Below are positions 48,666 through 59,189 of a stretch of DNA of 64,000 bases, in pieces. The stretch's first letter is position 1; every line of letters begins with the position of its first letter. Location: the NCBI GenBank assembly GCA_905331475.1, contig CAJNYU010001438.1:124001-188000 (forward strand). Reading direction: 5' to 3'. The DNA comes from Rotaria socialis (taxonomy: Eukaryota; Rotifera; Eurotatoria; Philodinida; Philodinidae). Below the pieces are notes generated by a model. That model saw only the letters and a list, made by a program, of their open reading frames with translations. It made no database searches and was not told the DNA's origin. The position numbers were made by a program, and so were the translations under genes.

Positions 48666-51600
48666 ATAGTAAAATTTAGCAGGTTAACAATCGTGACGAG
48701 CAGCAATTCTATTCTGAAAAGGGCCTGTTTCTTGTAAATAATTAAGAGAAAGAAAATAATCTATATATCATAAGCTACACTGAAATGTGAAGACGATGAT
48801 AATGATGACGATGCAGAGAAAAAAAACAGCTCATAGCTGATAATAGATTGTCTCTCGAAAATAACGGAAGTGAATGCATACTTCGCCTGTCAGTTAGTAA
48901 GAAATAATACAATCAGTCATAAAATCAGTGCTTTCTTTTAGTAAATGCAACAATGCAGCAAGACCTAATGCATTGTACGTCTATTGGAAAACCTTCTTTT
49001 TTTGTATTTTCTATTTGAGAACTTTGTTTCAAAAGCTCAGCGCTTTTTCTCGTAATAGGAATAATAAATTAGACGTCTGACTGCAATGATATGGTTATGG
49101 TGAAAGAAGTTTTTAATGAGTATACATGTTCACTATTCCTAGACGATTAAATAGATAGGATTTTAAACAAGGACATATACTATTTCTGTTCTTCCTGTAT
49201 TAAAACAACTCTAAAGGCATATTTTATAGAAACAAACTTCTTCAAAGTAAACGTCAATGTAAAAAATTCAAGTACATTCTTCTACATTTGAGATTCGACA
49301 AAAGATTTGAGTTCCATTATATTTGTTCTAGGTCTTATGAAAATAAAACTCATTAGTTGATGATTAACTAAATCATTAATAGAATTATACGACAGACTAT
49401 CAAATAAATATCTCAGCTGTAGAGCACGTACAGAAAAAGTTAGATTTTCAAACGAAATCTCACAAGTATTTATTTCACTTTCAGATAGATAGCTTAATTA
49501 TTTTAATAGGAAAGTATAACAAAAAACATTGCCTACTATGTCATTGTTTCAGATATTTTGAATTCTATACTACTCATCTAAATAGAACTCTCCATAAACG
49601 GATCTAATTAACGTCTACTATCGTGATCCAACATTTATTATTTTCGATAGCATGGGAATTTATCAGTTTTTCGAAAGACATTCATGCAAAAGAATCTATG
49701 ATACTTATCTTGAAATATTAAAAATAGATTTCACTTATAAATATTTTCGAGATAGCATAAAATCCGTTAAGTGCTATTTCTTTTTACAGTGTGTCACTGT
49801 GTAAAAGAATTCAATTGTAGGATTGTGAATTTTTGCAATGTTATCTTTTTCTTTTAGCTCAAGTACAAAAGAAGACTTATTAGTTATATTCTTCACCAAT
49901 TGAAGTTATTTTCTGTTCTCAGCTTCTCTTTTTCTAAGTTGATGCTGAAAACAGCGTAAATCTCTAGTCGATGTTACGTTGACTTGGATCGTGTCTAAGT
50001 GAGTAATGCCTATATAATTCAAATATCCAATTCTTTCTATATAAGATTCATTCAACATCAAAAGAAATTTTATTTTTTTATTTTTCATTTTTGATAAAGA
50101 TAAGATAATATTAAAATAGAAATGATCTATAAATCATGTAATATTTCAATTTTGCTTAAATCATGCGCTAATAAGATACATAATCTAAAAACAACAGGAT
50201 ATAGTTTTCACTAAGAAGTTCGAATTAATAGCTTGATGATGGATACCTATCATAATAAAATAATCATTGATAATAATATCCATTAATAAATTTCAGCCTA
50301 TCGATCTCTGTTACAAGACATGTTCATTTTTTGGTCTATCGAAAATTAACAATCTACATAGAACACGATACATTTACCGAGCGAGCGAACAAAATCATAG
50401 TTATCAGCTTTGTTTATAGTATACTGAAATACAACTGTGTACCAAATTCAGTATCACTATAAACCTTAAAAAATCTTTATCAACTAATGTGGTTTACGAG
50501 CAAAACTTATTCGATATTTATGGTCACAAATTGTTGTGGCATTGGGCACGGATCAAAGAAAAAATACTGCCAGCTGAAAGGAGAGATCAAATCATGCTGT
50601 GACACAAGCAAAATGGGAATGAGGCTCATTGCATGACTAATTTGCTAGCTTACAGTCAATTCTATTTTGGTATGATTACTACAAAAAATGGATAATTAAA
50701 GGCATTTTATACAATGAAAAACTTTGCTTATCATTAGTCAAGGCAAATCTATTTTAATATTTTACTTCAAAATAAAAATGTCGCCATCGAAATGATCTTC
50801 TATTTGTTAATATACATTTCTCCTCTTTTCCTGCCTACTTGATACGAGTATCATTTTCTTGGATGATAATTACGTGCGCATCAAAATTATTTTTCTATTT
50901 ATATCAATTGCCTTGCTAAATTTGTGGAACCACAATCAGTCCATCATAAATCAACAAATACCTACATATCTATATTCAACTCTCAGAGATGAACCATTGA
51001 AGAAATATTGCCAATAGAGTAGTCCTATTTGAATTTTTCATAAATATGCATGGTGAAACAAAATGATTAGTTTCCATGCGGGAATCATAAAAATTTATTA
51101 TGTATTACATACGGAAAAGGCATCAATGATTTCATATTCTATTTTATCTCAAAGAACTGGAATCTATTAATGTGTATAAAAAGATTTTGATTTCTTCTTG
51201 TCAACGTTCATATGTCAAGAAAAAGAAATAATAAATTGTGTTTCTAATAGATACGATTAACAATTTTCTTGAATTTCTAAACGCGTTGACTCAACAATAC
51301 TTATCTTTTGAATGACACATAATTTGCAATAGTACCATGAAGAGAAAGTACAATTTTACTTCATTTATTAGCTAAAGAAGAAGCTCCAGAGAAATGTCTG
51401 TTATTAAGTGTAACGAACTGTCTATGTTTTTGGCATAAATATAAGCTTTTTGGTTGGCATAAATATTTAATACTTAATTTGTTAATCGGCAATACGTAGC
51501 TAAATAATAATACTCAACTTTTCTTTTTACAAATTCTGACTGATGATTATCGAAACAGAGATACAAACATGCTATATATGAAAAATAATTTTTTTCATAC

Positions 51601-51696
51601 CAGAAACGTGCATTCAAAATTGACGTGCCAATTATAATTTATATTATATATAGCTTAGATAATCGCTATAATTATAGTAACAGCTGAAAGCATGAA
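48666..51696. other. Intergenic, no gene recognised
   Basis: About 3 kb upstream of the MetE-like gene, AT-rich, without a recognisable feature. Its promoter should lie at the left end. Confidence 0.4.
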
Positions 51697-52195
51697 AACA
51701 CTGGTGCGTCGTAGAAAGACCGAAAGGGAAAATGTCGAAAATTTTAACTAAGACGTTTTTATTCTTGAAATCATAATAGCATCATAGCATAGATCATATA
51801 AAAATAATAGTTATAAAAACAAATAATTATAAAATGTCACTTTCTCCGTTTAGCAACTGTAAGTGGCAAACCATTTAAACACTCCATTACATTAATAAGA
51901 CCATCACAATATTGTTGATCGAGACAATCTATACGACGTTGAATTGGTAAAATTTTAGCTTGTTTTGGCTGTGAACCTTAGCCTGCAGAGAACGGAATAT
52001 TCATATGTTAAAAAGGACTCTCTTCACTTTGAAGATATTTTATAAAAGACCAGATATTTGGTCACCGTGAAAGAATTTGAATCGTTGCATACTATTAGAA
52101 GCTTTATTTAGTAGAGACGTCTCCTTTTTCTATCTTTTCTGTTTTCGGCATTTTTCCTTTTCGATATTTTTCCTTTCGGCTTTTCTACGGCTAAC
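51697..52195. mobile_element. Element with minisatellite-like terminal inverted repeats, copy B, about 500 bp
   Basis: The left end reads GTAGAAAGACCGAAAGGG then AAAATGTCGAAAA (about 51708-51740). The right end (52110-52190) is the complement: TTTTTCCTTTTCGATATT, TTTCCTTTCGGCTTTTCTAC. They are the same kind of words as in copy A at 38947-39645. The interior contains a doubtful minus-strand exon (51837-51976). Confidence 0.55.
51837..51976 (-). other. Possible last exon of an unidentified gene
   Basis: After a candidate acceptor (CTAAG, preceded by TTCCGTTCTCTGCAGG) 45 codons stay open to a TGA. They contain AKILPIQRRIDCLDQQYCDG and end LPLTVAKRRK. The composition is protein-like rather than random AT-rich translation, with three cysteines and balanced charges. 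An in-frame TAA lies immediately upstream, so it could only be an exon. I find no upstream exon and no family match. It lies wholly inside the repeat element at 51697-52195. Confidence 0.25.
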
Positions 52196-54628
52196 CGAAA
52201 TACTCTTTGAATAAATTTATTTGAAGCCCTACAGCTTTTCTCATTTCTGGTGTAAAATTTTTTAAAATGCATAGAAATATAGTTTACCAATCGTACTGAA
52301 TACCGATATAATATTTATGTTCTTTAATTCCCTCTGCTTACGTGAATAACTTTAAAAAGATGTCGCAAAATAATTTTCTTGCTTAACTGAAATATAATTA
52401 ATTAGTTGCATTATCAAATGAATATCGATTGTAGGTTTACGGTTAAGATGGTCATATCAGTTATATATGGACTTCCGCTTTTACTATGATAGAGTGCACA
52501 GATTTATATTAACTATCATATATGGTTTCCTGGAAACTGTTTTCTACAGAATGCATGCTGATTGGATGAGAGCGATGGACCATACAGAGAACTTGAAACA
52601 CTCTATCAGAGGAGCTTATACATTATTTTGTAAAGATTCTTTTCCTTCGTATAACATATAGGATTTGATTCACTGTTTTAAGCAACTTCTCATTATACTA
52701 TTCAAAAACGGGATTAGTCTATGTCGCACTAATTTTGACACACTAGTCTCCCAAAAAAAGTGAAATCTTGAAAATATCTATTCTTAATCTAACTAACGTG
52801 TAATACTCTATCTAATTAAGTATCCAGAAATGTCAAAGCAAAATTAATCGATTGTTTACATTATTTTGAAATAATATGAATCGCTTGGACATTTAAAGGA
52901 AGTCCTAAAAAGTGATGACTGAACGATCTTCATATTTCTTGATAAAAATAGCTTAGAATCTCTTTTAGGTATTTTTAATGTACGTAAAATAACAATTGGT
53001 TATTTCATCGGCTGACACATAACACACATCAATGATATATTGATTATCTCACTAAGAGCCAAGACTTCGACTATTGAGCATCTGCTTTTTTTCAGCATTG
53101 TCTAAGTGATAACTTAGAAGTAAATAAGTCGAAAATCTAGATTTTCTATGTCCTATCGGTGTTAGAGATATATTTACCAATACCATATATCCCTGTAGAG
53201 AACATAGTTGGAAGATGATTGTAGAATGTACGTATATCAATAGGCTTCGTTATCACATGTGAAGTCATTCCGGATTGTAGTTTTGAATACTAAATACAAG
53301 GATAGCGAAGATATGCGTCTCAAAATATACAGAATGAAACGATTCCCTTGCCAATAGTAGCATTGTATTTTATATTTCAGTCTTACAAGTGTGACACGAA
53401 CTCCTTTTCATATTATTCGCTGTTCTGTGATTAGTTTTTCATATGTTCGATGAAAAGGGTTTCTCGTATATGCCATACAGTTATGCCAGTTCAGATAGCA
53501 CATTAAAACGAACGTGATGAAAGAAACTTACAATTTATTAACCTGAAACTCTATTAATTAAATTATCAATATTAAAAAATATTCTATAGATTTCATACGA
53601 ATCACTTTCATGATATTTAGCCAATAGCATGTTAAACTAATGCAATAAAAAAAAGTATTTACTATTCGATAGTATTTACTCTCGAAGGAGGATTTCAATT
53701 AGTCACGAACAAATAGACTGTTCTCGCTTTGGAATTTATAAAAACACCAGTTCAGTAAATACAATGGATTCTCTTAATACGGCTATAAATCACGGTTTTG
53801 ATGACGAATATAAATTAATGCAAAAATAACGAAATTAAGGATACCCAAGAAAAAGAAAAAAAATTGTTATTGAATTATTCGTAGCATTTTTGTGAATATA
53901 AATTTGAAATTACGAGAAAAATAAAGCATCAATAAATTATATATACCTTTTTCCGTACAGATATAAGACTTACCCAACAGTAACCAAAAATTTAATCAAA
54001 TGCATATAAAAGTCATCTTTTAGATTCTATTGTAGATTTATTTCACTTGATGGAGAGCATCAAACTCAAGAAGTTTCATCGTGAAAAATGCATAACGTCA
54101 GTTGAAAAGAGATTTTTGTACGTGGGAAACTTCGGAACATTTTCTTTCACAAGTTTCAATACGTTTTTCATTTATAAAATTGATTCTTTTTCTATGTGCG
54201 GCGCATGATAATAATCTTTCGAGACAAGTTGTTGAAGTTTCCCAGATGTAAAATGTATTTTTACCTCTTTTCATGTATAGTTAATCATGAAATTGATTCA
54301 TTGTTATATATTATAATTAGACTGACAAAATTCAAAGAGAACTCTCTACTATTAAATTTGAATATGTTATCGGAAAATCTTTTCTATCTAGAACTTATCC
54401 ACTATTTTCAAAGTGTCTGACAGCTGACCTTGTGATAAATTACAAACTAAAGTGACACGAGTTACTACTATGACAAGGACTCATTTATTATCTCATATAA
54501 TCCGCTTAATGATTTCTTTGGGAAACGTTGATGTAAAAACTGAAGATTATTTCTAAACGCAATCTCAAGTACAGCTAAATTACAAATGAGCTCATACTGT
54601 AGATCTAACATTGATTTTTCCGTACGTC
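52196..54628. other. Intergenic, no gene recognised
   Basis: AT-rich, stop-dense sequence; nothing supportable. Confidence 0.4.
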
Positions 54629-54650
54629 GAAACCAGTACGTCAAAATTTT

Positions 54651-54795
54651 GTACGTCTTATTCTTTTACATCTTAATCAGTACGTCTTATTCTTTTACAT
54701 CTTAATCAGTACGTCTTATTCTTTTACATCTTAATCAGTACGTCTTATTCTTTTACATCTTAATCAGTACGTCTTATTCTTTTACATCTTAATCA
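54651..54795. repeat. Tandem repeat, 29-bp unit, five near-identical copies
   Basis: Unit starts at 54651, 54680, 54709, 54738 and 54767, each beginning GTACGTCTTATTC and ending ATCTTAATCA. Degenerate GTACGTC-containing copies flank it on both sides (about 54625-54650 and 54796-54855), so the array grew from a shorter GTACGTC(N)n motif. Confidence 0.95.
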
Positions 54796-54978
54796 GAACG
54801 TCTTAATCAATCAGTACGTCTTATTCTTGTACGTCGAAATTAATACGTCCAAATCGACTAAGATAACCTACATTCATACGCTGCATACAATAGTGTATGT
54901 AGTATATCCTTTCTTATTTACACCCATCATATTGCATTCCATGCTATACCTAATACTTTCCATTAATAATTTTGCTTT

Positions 54979-55146
54979 GACCCCAGACACACCGAAAAAG
55001 TGAATTAACGTTAAAGTTGAATTAAGCAGTGTGATTGGCGCATTCCGATTTAAGTCATCTTTTTGAGACGATTTAAATTTTAATGCATCAATCACGTTGC
55101 TTAATTCAACTTTAACTTAATTCACTTTTTCGGTGTGTCTGGGGTC
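54979..55146. mobile_element. MITE, 168 bp, with TIRs of about 60 bp
   Basis: The ends GACCCCAGACACACCGAAAA and TTTTCGGTGTGTCTGGGGTC are perfect inverted repeats for 25 bp or more and continue with few mismatches (GTGAATTAACGTTAAAGTTG against its complement) to leave a short central loop of about 50 bp. There is no coding and no clear target-site duplication. Confidence 0.88.
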
Positions 55147-56333
55147 TTCGACGACTACATCGTGTTGATGTAATATTCGTGCAATTGTACCATATGAGGT
55201 GAACCTAACACAGGTGTCTGAATTTTATATTGTGAGACGCAATTTTCACAAAAAATGTTAAAATCAACAATCCATATAAATAATTGTAGTTATATTGATG
55301 CTATACAAGAATGATATCTGCGTTTAAACTAAAATTGATCATTCTGTATTTTTTTCTGGGTGCTAATGATACTTTTGACTTGAGGTGAAAGGTATAGCAT
55401 ATCTTTCATTTGACTTTTTAATCATCAACTGTTCAAAAATATAATTTAGCACACAAAAATTCTAACGAAACAAATAGTAAATTAAAAATAAACATTATTT
55501 GATAATCACGAATCGGCAAAAAGCAATTTTGGATAATTTGATCATTTATTTCAAATAAACCAAATAAACTCAGTTTGTTTTAACAATGTATGTTGTTATA
55601 CTTCTCTCTGCTTTTGCTTTAGCATAACGGATACTAAAAATATCATTAAGTTCATAAAAGTTCAATAGATATTTTGAATCGTTGGAACTATACCTTATTG
55701 GATATCAAGTTTTCTTTTAGATATCATTTCTTGAAAAATTGGTGATGTTGTGTGACATGATGGCCAAGATGGAATATTACGATTATGTACATTGTATGTT
55801 ATCGTTTTTGTTATATTAATGTAAATGAGATGAGTTAAAGAAGAAATTAAAGAAGATAAGTATTAAATAAATAAAAATAAATAAATATATGCATGCGTGA
55901 ATATGTGAAAATAAAGACAAGCACTTTGAATGACATTTCTGACTAATACGAGTAGTGCCGACCTCGATCTTAAGGCAGAGCATCTACCACAATATTAATC
56001 AGAATATGCCAAGAGTGTGTTCATTACAGAAGATGTAGGGAAAGATAAATGCAGTGCGAGGAGTGTCGACCTTAATTAAGGTGGAGCATTTCCCACAACA
56101 CTAATGATAATTTTTTATTTTTCACTTTTTATTTTTAGGGAACAGGCAATATAAAAGAACTGGATATTAATATTATTCAATAGATTAATGTATAACTGTT
56201 CTATAATTCCATGTGTTACTTATATGAAAGACAGTGACTGATGGTTATAAAAAATAAGTGAGTATGATTATAGTGAATATGTATGAAGTAAGGATTGTTA
56301 ATATTACTGTTATTACGAATTATAGTTGTTGTT

Positions 56334-57905
56334 TTAACTGGTTATTTGTATATTATGTTTTGTTTCATTCATAAACTTCCCAAATGTTCTACTCGTTAAA
56401 ATACTCTCTTTAATTACACATTTTCTCCAGTCGCTTTCAAATGCTAATATTTGAGTGTTGAAAAAATCAATCTCATGTTTATATTTTAAAATATACTCAA
56501 CGAGTTTAGAGTCTGATGATAGTTTTTGTATATTAGCTTGATGTTCTTTCATTCGACTCGTTTCTCCAATATATACTTTATCATAATTCATACATGGAAT
56601 TGAATATACTAAGTTCTTTTTCTTTTTTTCTTCATCAGTCCCTTTAAGTTTTGGTAAGAAAATACTTTTTAAGCTCATGTGCTTTTTGAAGGCGAACTGA
56701 ATTGTTAAATTCGGAAGTAATTTATGACAGAATTTCTTCACACGAGAAGCAAATGTAATGGATTCTTGTCCATAATATTTTGTAGTGAAGAAAGTGACTT
56801 TTTTCCTATTATTTGCATCTTTCTTCGTATGAGACATCGTTTTTATAAGTATCTCTCCTTCAGATATACCTGTTTTTATTATATGTGGTGGGTATCCATT
56901 GTTCGCTAGTGTTGTTCTTAATAGATGTAATTCTTGAGTTACGATTTCCTTACTTGAACAAATTCAGTAGATACGTATTACTAGTGTTTTAATAAGACCT
57001 AATTTATAGCGACGATTTTGATTACTACCCCATAACATATACAATCCTGTATGTGTTGGTTTACGATACAGTGATGTAGTCAGTTTATCTTGTTCTTGAG
57101 TAACTAGAACATCAAGAAATGCGATAGAATTATCAGATTCCAACTTAAGGGTGAAATGTAAGTTTTGTGCCATTTATTTATACGTGTGTGGGATTCGAAA
57201 ATTTTTTCTTTAGAAATGATGAATACTCAAAAGATATCATCAACGTATCTTAACTAGGGGTGGCACTTTATCTTTACTTTACCGGGTAAAGTAAAGTAGC
57301 GAACTTTACTTTAACCGGTAAAGTAAAGTAAGTCAACTTTACCCGAAAAGTAAAGTAAAGTAAAGTAAAGTAAAGTGAATTAAATAAAGTTGAGTTTGTT
57401 GCCCATTTTTTAGCCCAGTATCATGCACTAATAACGCTGCAGCATATGAAAGTATTTTTGGAACGATTTATTCATAAAAAAAGTGGAAAATAAAGTACAG
57501 TAATGATGAAAAGGTCACATTTTTCATAGATGAACACTTTTGTATGCTGCAGCGTTATCAGAGCTTGATGCTGGCCTAGAAAATGAACAATAAGCCTAAC
57601 TTAATACAAGTCACTTTACTTTACTTTTCGGGTAAAGTTGACTTACTTTACTTTACTTTTTCAAAGTTAAGTAAAGATAAAGTGCCACCCCTAATCTTAA
57701 CCAAATCATCGGTTTGCTGGTAGTATATCTATTCAATTTTTCTTCGATTTTTTGTATCCATAAATCCGCGATTATTGGTGCTAATGGGTTACCCATAGCG
57801 ACTCCATCTATTTGTTTATAAATTTTATTTTGAAATCTGAATGGTGCGTCTCTTATTGATAGATTAAGAGGTATTCTGATTTGTTCTTTATCAAAAGGAG
57901 CATCT
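56334..57905 (-). pseudogene. Penelope RT / GIY-YIG endonuclease, interrupted and mutated
   Basis: Reading leftward from about 57905, FRFQNKIYKQIDGVAMGNPLAP (RT motif B) leads to PMIWLR at 57702. The MITE follows, then YVDDIF (motif C) at about 57246-57229. A TGA and a frameshift separate this from AQNLHFTLKLESDNSIAFLDV, then SLYRKPTHTGLYMLWGSNQN and RRYKLGLIKTL. One more in-frame TGA near 56964 precedes ICSSKEIVTQEL. The rest is open to 56334: a basic linker, then LVYSIPCMNYDKVYIGETSR, the GIY-YIG signature, and KEHQ, with a catalytic-region Glu in CVIKESI. Residues usually present between GETSR and the RxxEH helix seem to be missing. RT motif A upstream is absent. It cannot make a working protein. 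Confidence 0.85.
57255..57693. mobile_element. hAT-like MITE, 439 bp, inserted in the Penelope RT
   Basis: Termini TAGGGGTGGCACTTTAT / ATAAAGTGCCACCCCTA, with a perfect 8-bp target-site duplication ATCTTAAC (57247-57254 and 57694-57701). The interior has runs of GTAAA/TTTAC near both ends (AAAGTAAAGTAAAGT and complement) and an AT-rich centre containing an inverted GCTGCAGCATA-like pair. There is no coding. Confidence 0.92.
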
Positions 57906-57936
57906 ATTCATTTTTTAGGCTTATAGATATAATTGA

Positions 57937-57996
57937 GGGTGTGGGTGTGGGTGTAGCTTTCATTATGTAGCGGATATTTATTCACACCCACACCCA
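57937..57996. repeat. Opposed telomere-like (TGTGGG) runs inside the Penelope element
   Basis: 57937-57954 reads GGGTGTGGGTGTGGGTGT and 57983-57996 reads CACACCCACACCCA, its complement, 28 bp apart. TGTGGG is, as I recall, the bdelloid telomere hexamer. The pair sits between the truncated RT end and the right pLTR arm. Confidence 0.7.
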
Positions 57997-58671
57997 GAAC
58001 GACTATACATTAATTTATTGAATAATATTAATATCCAGTTCTTTTATATTGCCTGTTCCCTAAAAATAAAAAGTGAAAAATAAAAAATTATCATTAGTGT
58101 TGTGGGAAATGCTCCACCTTAATTAAGGTCGACACTCCTCGCACTGCATTTATCTTTCCCTACATCTTCTGTAATGAACACACTCTTGGCATATTCTGAT
58201 TAATATTGTGGTAGATGCTCTGCCTTAAGATCGAGGTCGGCACTACTCGTATTAGTCAGAAATGTCATTCAAAGTGCTTGTCTTTATTTTCACATATTCA
58301 CGCATGCATATATTTATTTATTTTTATTTATTTAATACTTATCTTCTTTAATTTCTTCTTTAACTCATCTCATTTACATTAATATAACAAAAACGATAAC
58401 ATACAATGTACATAATCGTAATATTCCATCTTGGCCATCATGTCACACAACATCACCAATTTTAATTCGATAGCATTATGCAACATCACCTATCCTATTT
58501 CTCGACATCTCTTATAACGTCATTCCTGACGATGTGTTTCAGACAAGAACACGAAAGCTTGAATCTCTCTATTTTTAATTCTGTTTGAAATAAATATTTA
58601 ATAAAATGTTATTTACAGCAGTTATCTCTTTCTTTTCTTATTTATTTCCTACTGCTTTATCTTCTGGATTT

Positions 58672-58996
58672 ATGGGCAAGGAATTTATAGAAAAACTGAA
58701 TGAATGAAATTCGAGCTGAAATTTTTCCCAACAATAGGCCTCATCGATGTTAGACGGTTACAAAAGTTTCAGTGAAAACGGATGCGCCGTTCTCGAGATG
58801 TTACAGTTTGAATAAAAGTCAATTTTAAGATAAATTTTGAAAAATCGCCGTTTTCATCAATATGTAATATCTTGAGAACGGCGCATCCGTTCTCACTGAA
58901 ACGTTTGTAACCGTCTAACATCGATGAGGCCTATTGTTGGGCAAAGTTTCAGCTCGAATTTCCTTCATTCAGTTTTTCTATAAATTCCTTGCCCAT
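58672..58996. mobile_element. Fold-back MITE, about 325 bp
   Basis: Left arm TGGGCAAGGAATTTATAGAA.. to about 58825 and right arm to ..TTCTATAAATTCCTTGCCCA are near-perfect reverse complements of about 150 bp, with conserved blocks AATAGGCCTCATCGATGTTA and GAACGGCGCATCCGTT. The loop is about 25-30 bp. Confidence 0.85.
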
Positions 58997-59189
58997 GGTC
59001 GAAAATTCACTAAAACGGTCATAACTTTGAAAGAAAGGCCTAATGGCACGAAACCTTTTAGGATTTTTCTAGTCTCATCATGGGTCCTACTTATGAGCAC
59101 AATATGAACCAAAATGGTGCGTAACACTTGGGAATGTTCCCTCGTCAGTTGTATTGAATATTTAACAATTAAGATTTGACAGCTCTAAC

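Larger units (their letters stand above)
55736..58463 (-). mobile_element. Penelope-like retroelement with long inverted terminal repeats (pLTRs), 5'-truncated
   Basis: Two arms of about 460 bp (55736 to about 56195 and about 58002-58463) are near-identical reverse complements, running from ATTGGTGATGTTGTGTGACA at the outside to CCAGTTCTTTTATATTGCC inside. Between them lies a minus-strand RT plus GIY-YIG endonuclease. Inverted pLTRs are usual for Penelope-like elements. The RT is missing its N-terminal half, and a 439-bp MITE interrupts it. Short TGTGGG runs lie just inside the 5' arm. Inside each arm two diverged copies of a module of about 50 bp, GAGTAGTGCCGACC... and GAGGAGTGTCGACC..., are about 115 bp apart. 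Carrying a GIY-YIG domain, it belongs with endonuclease-bearing Penelope elements rather than the endonuclease-less Athena type known from bdelloid telomeres. Confidence 0.85.

Noticed and set aside
51540..51560. CTGATGA...GAAAC resembling a hammerhead ribozyme core
   Set aside because: Only five bases separate the two core parts, too few for stem II, and no flanking stems I and III pair.
54874..55095. 73-codon minus-strand frame
   Set aside because: It spans one arm of the 168-bp MITE and its flank.
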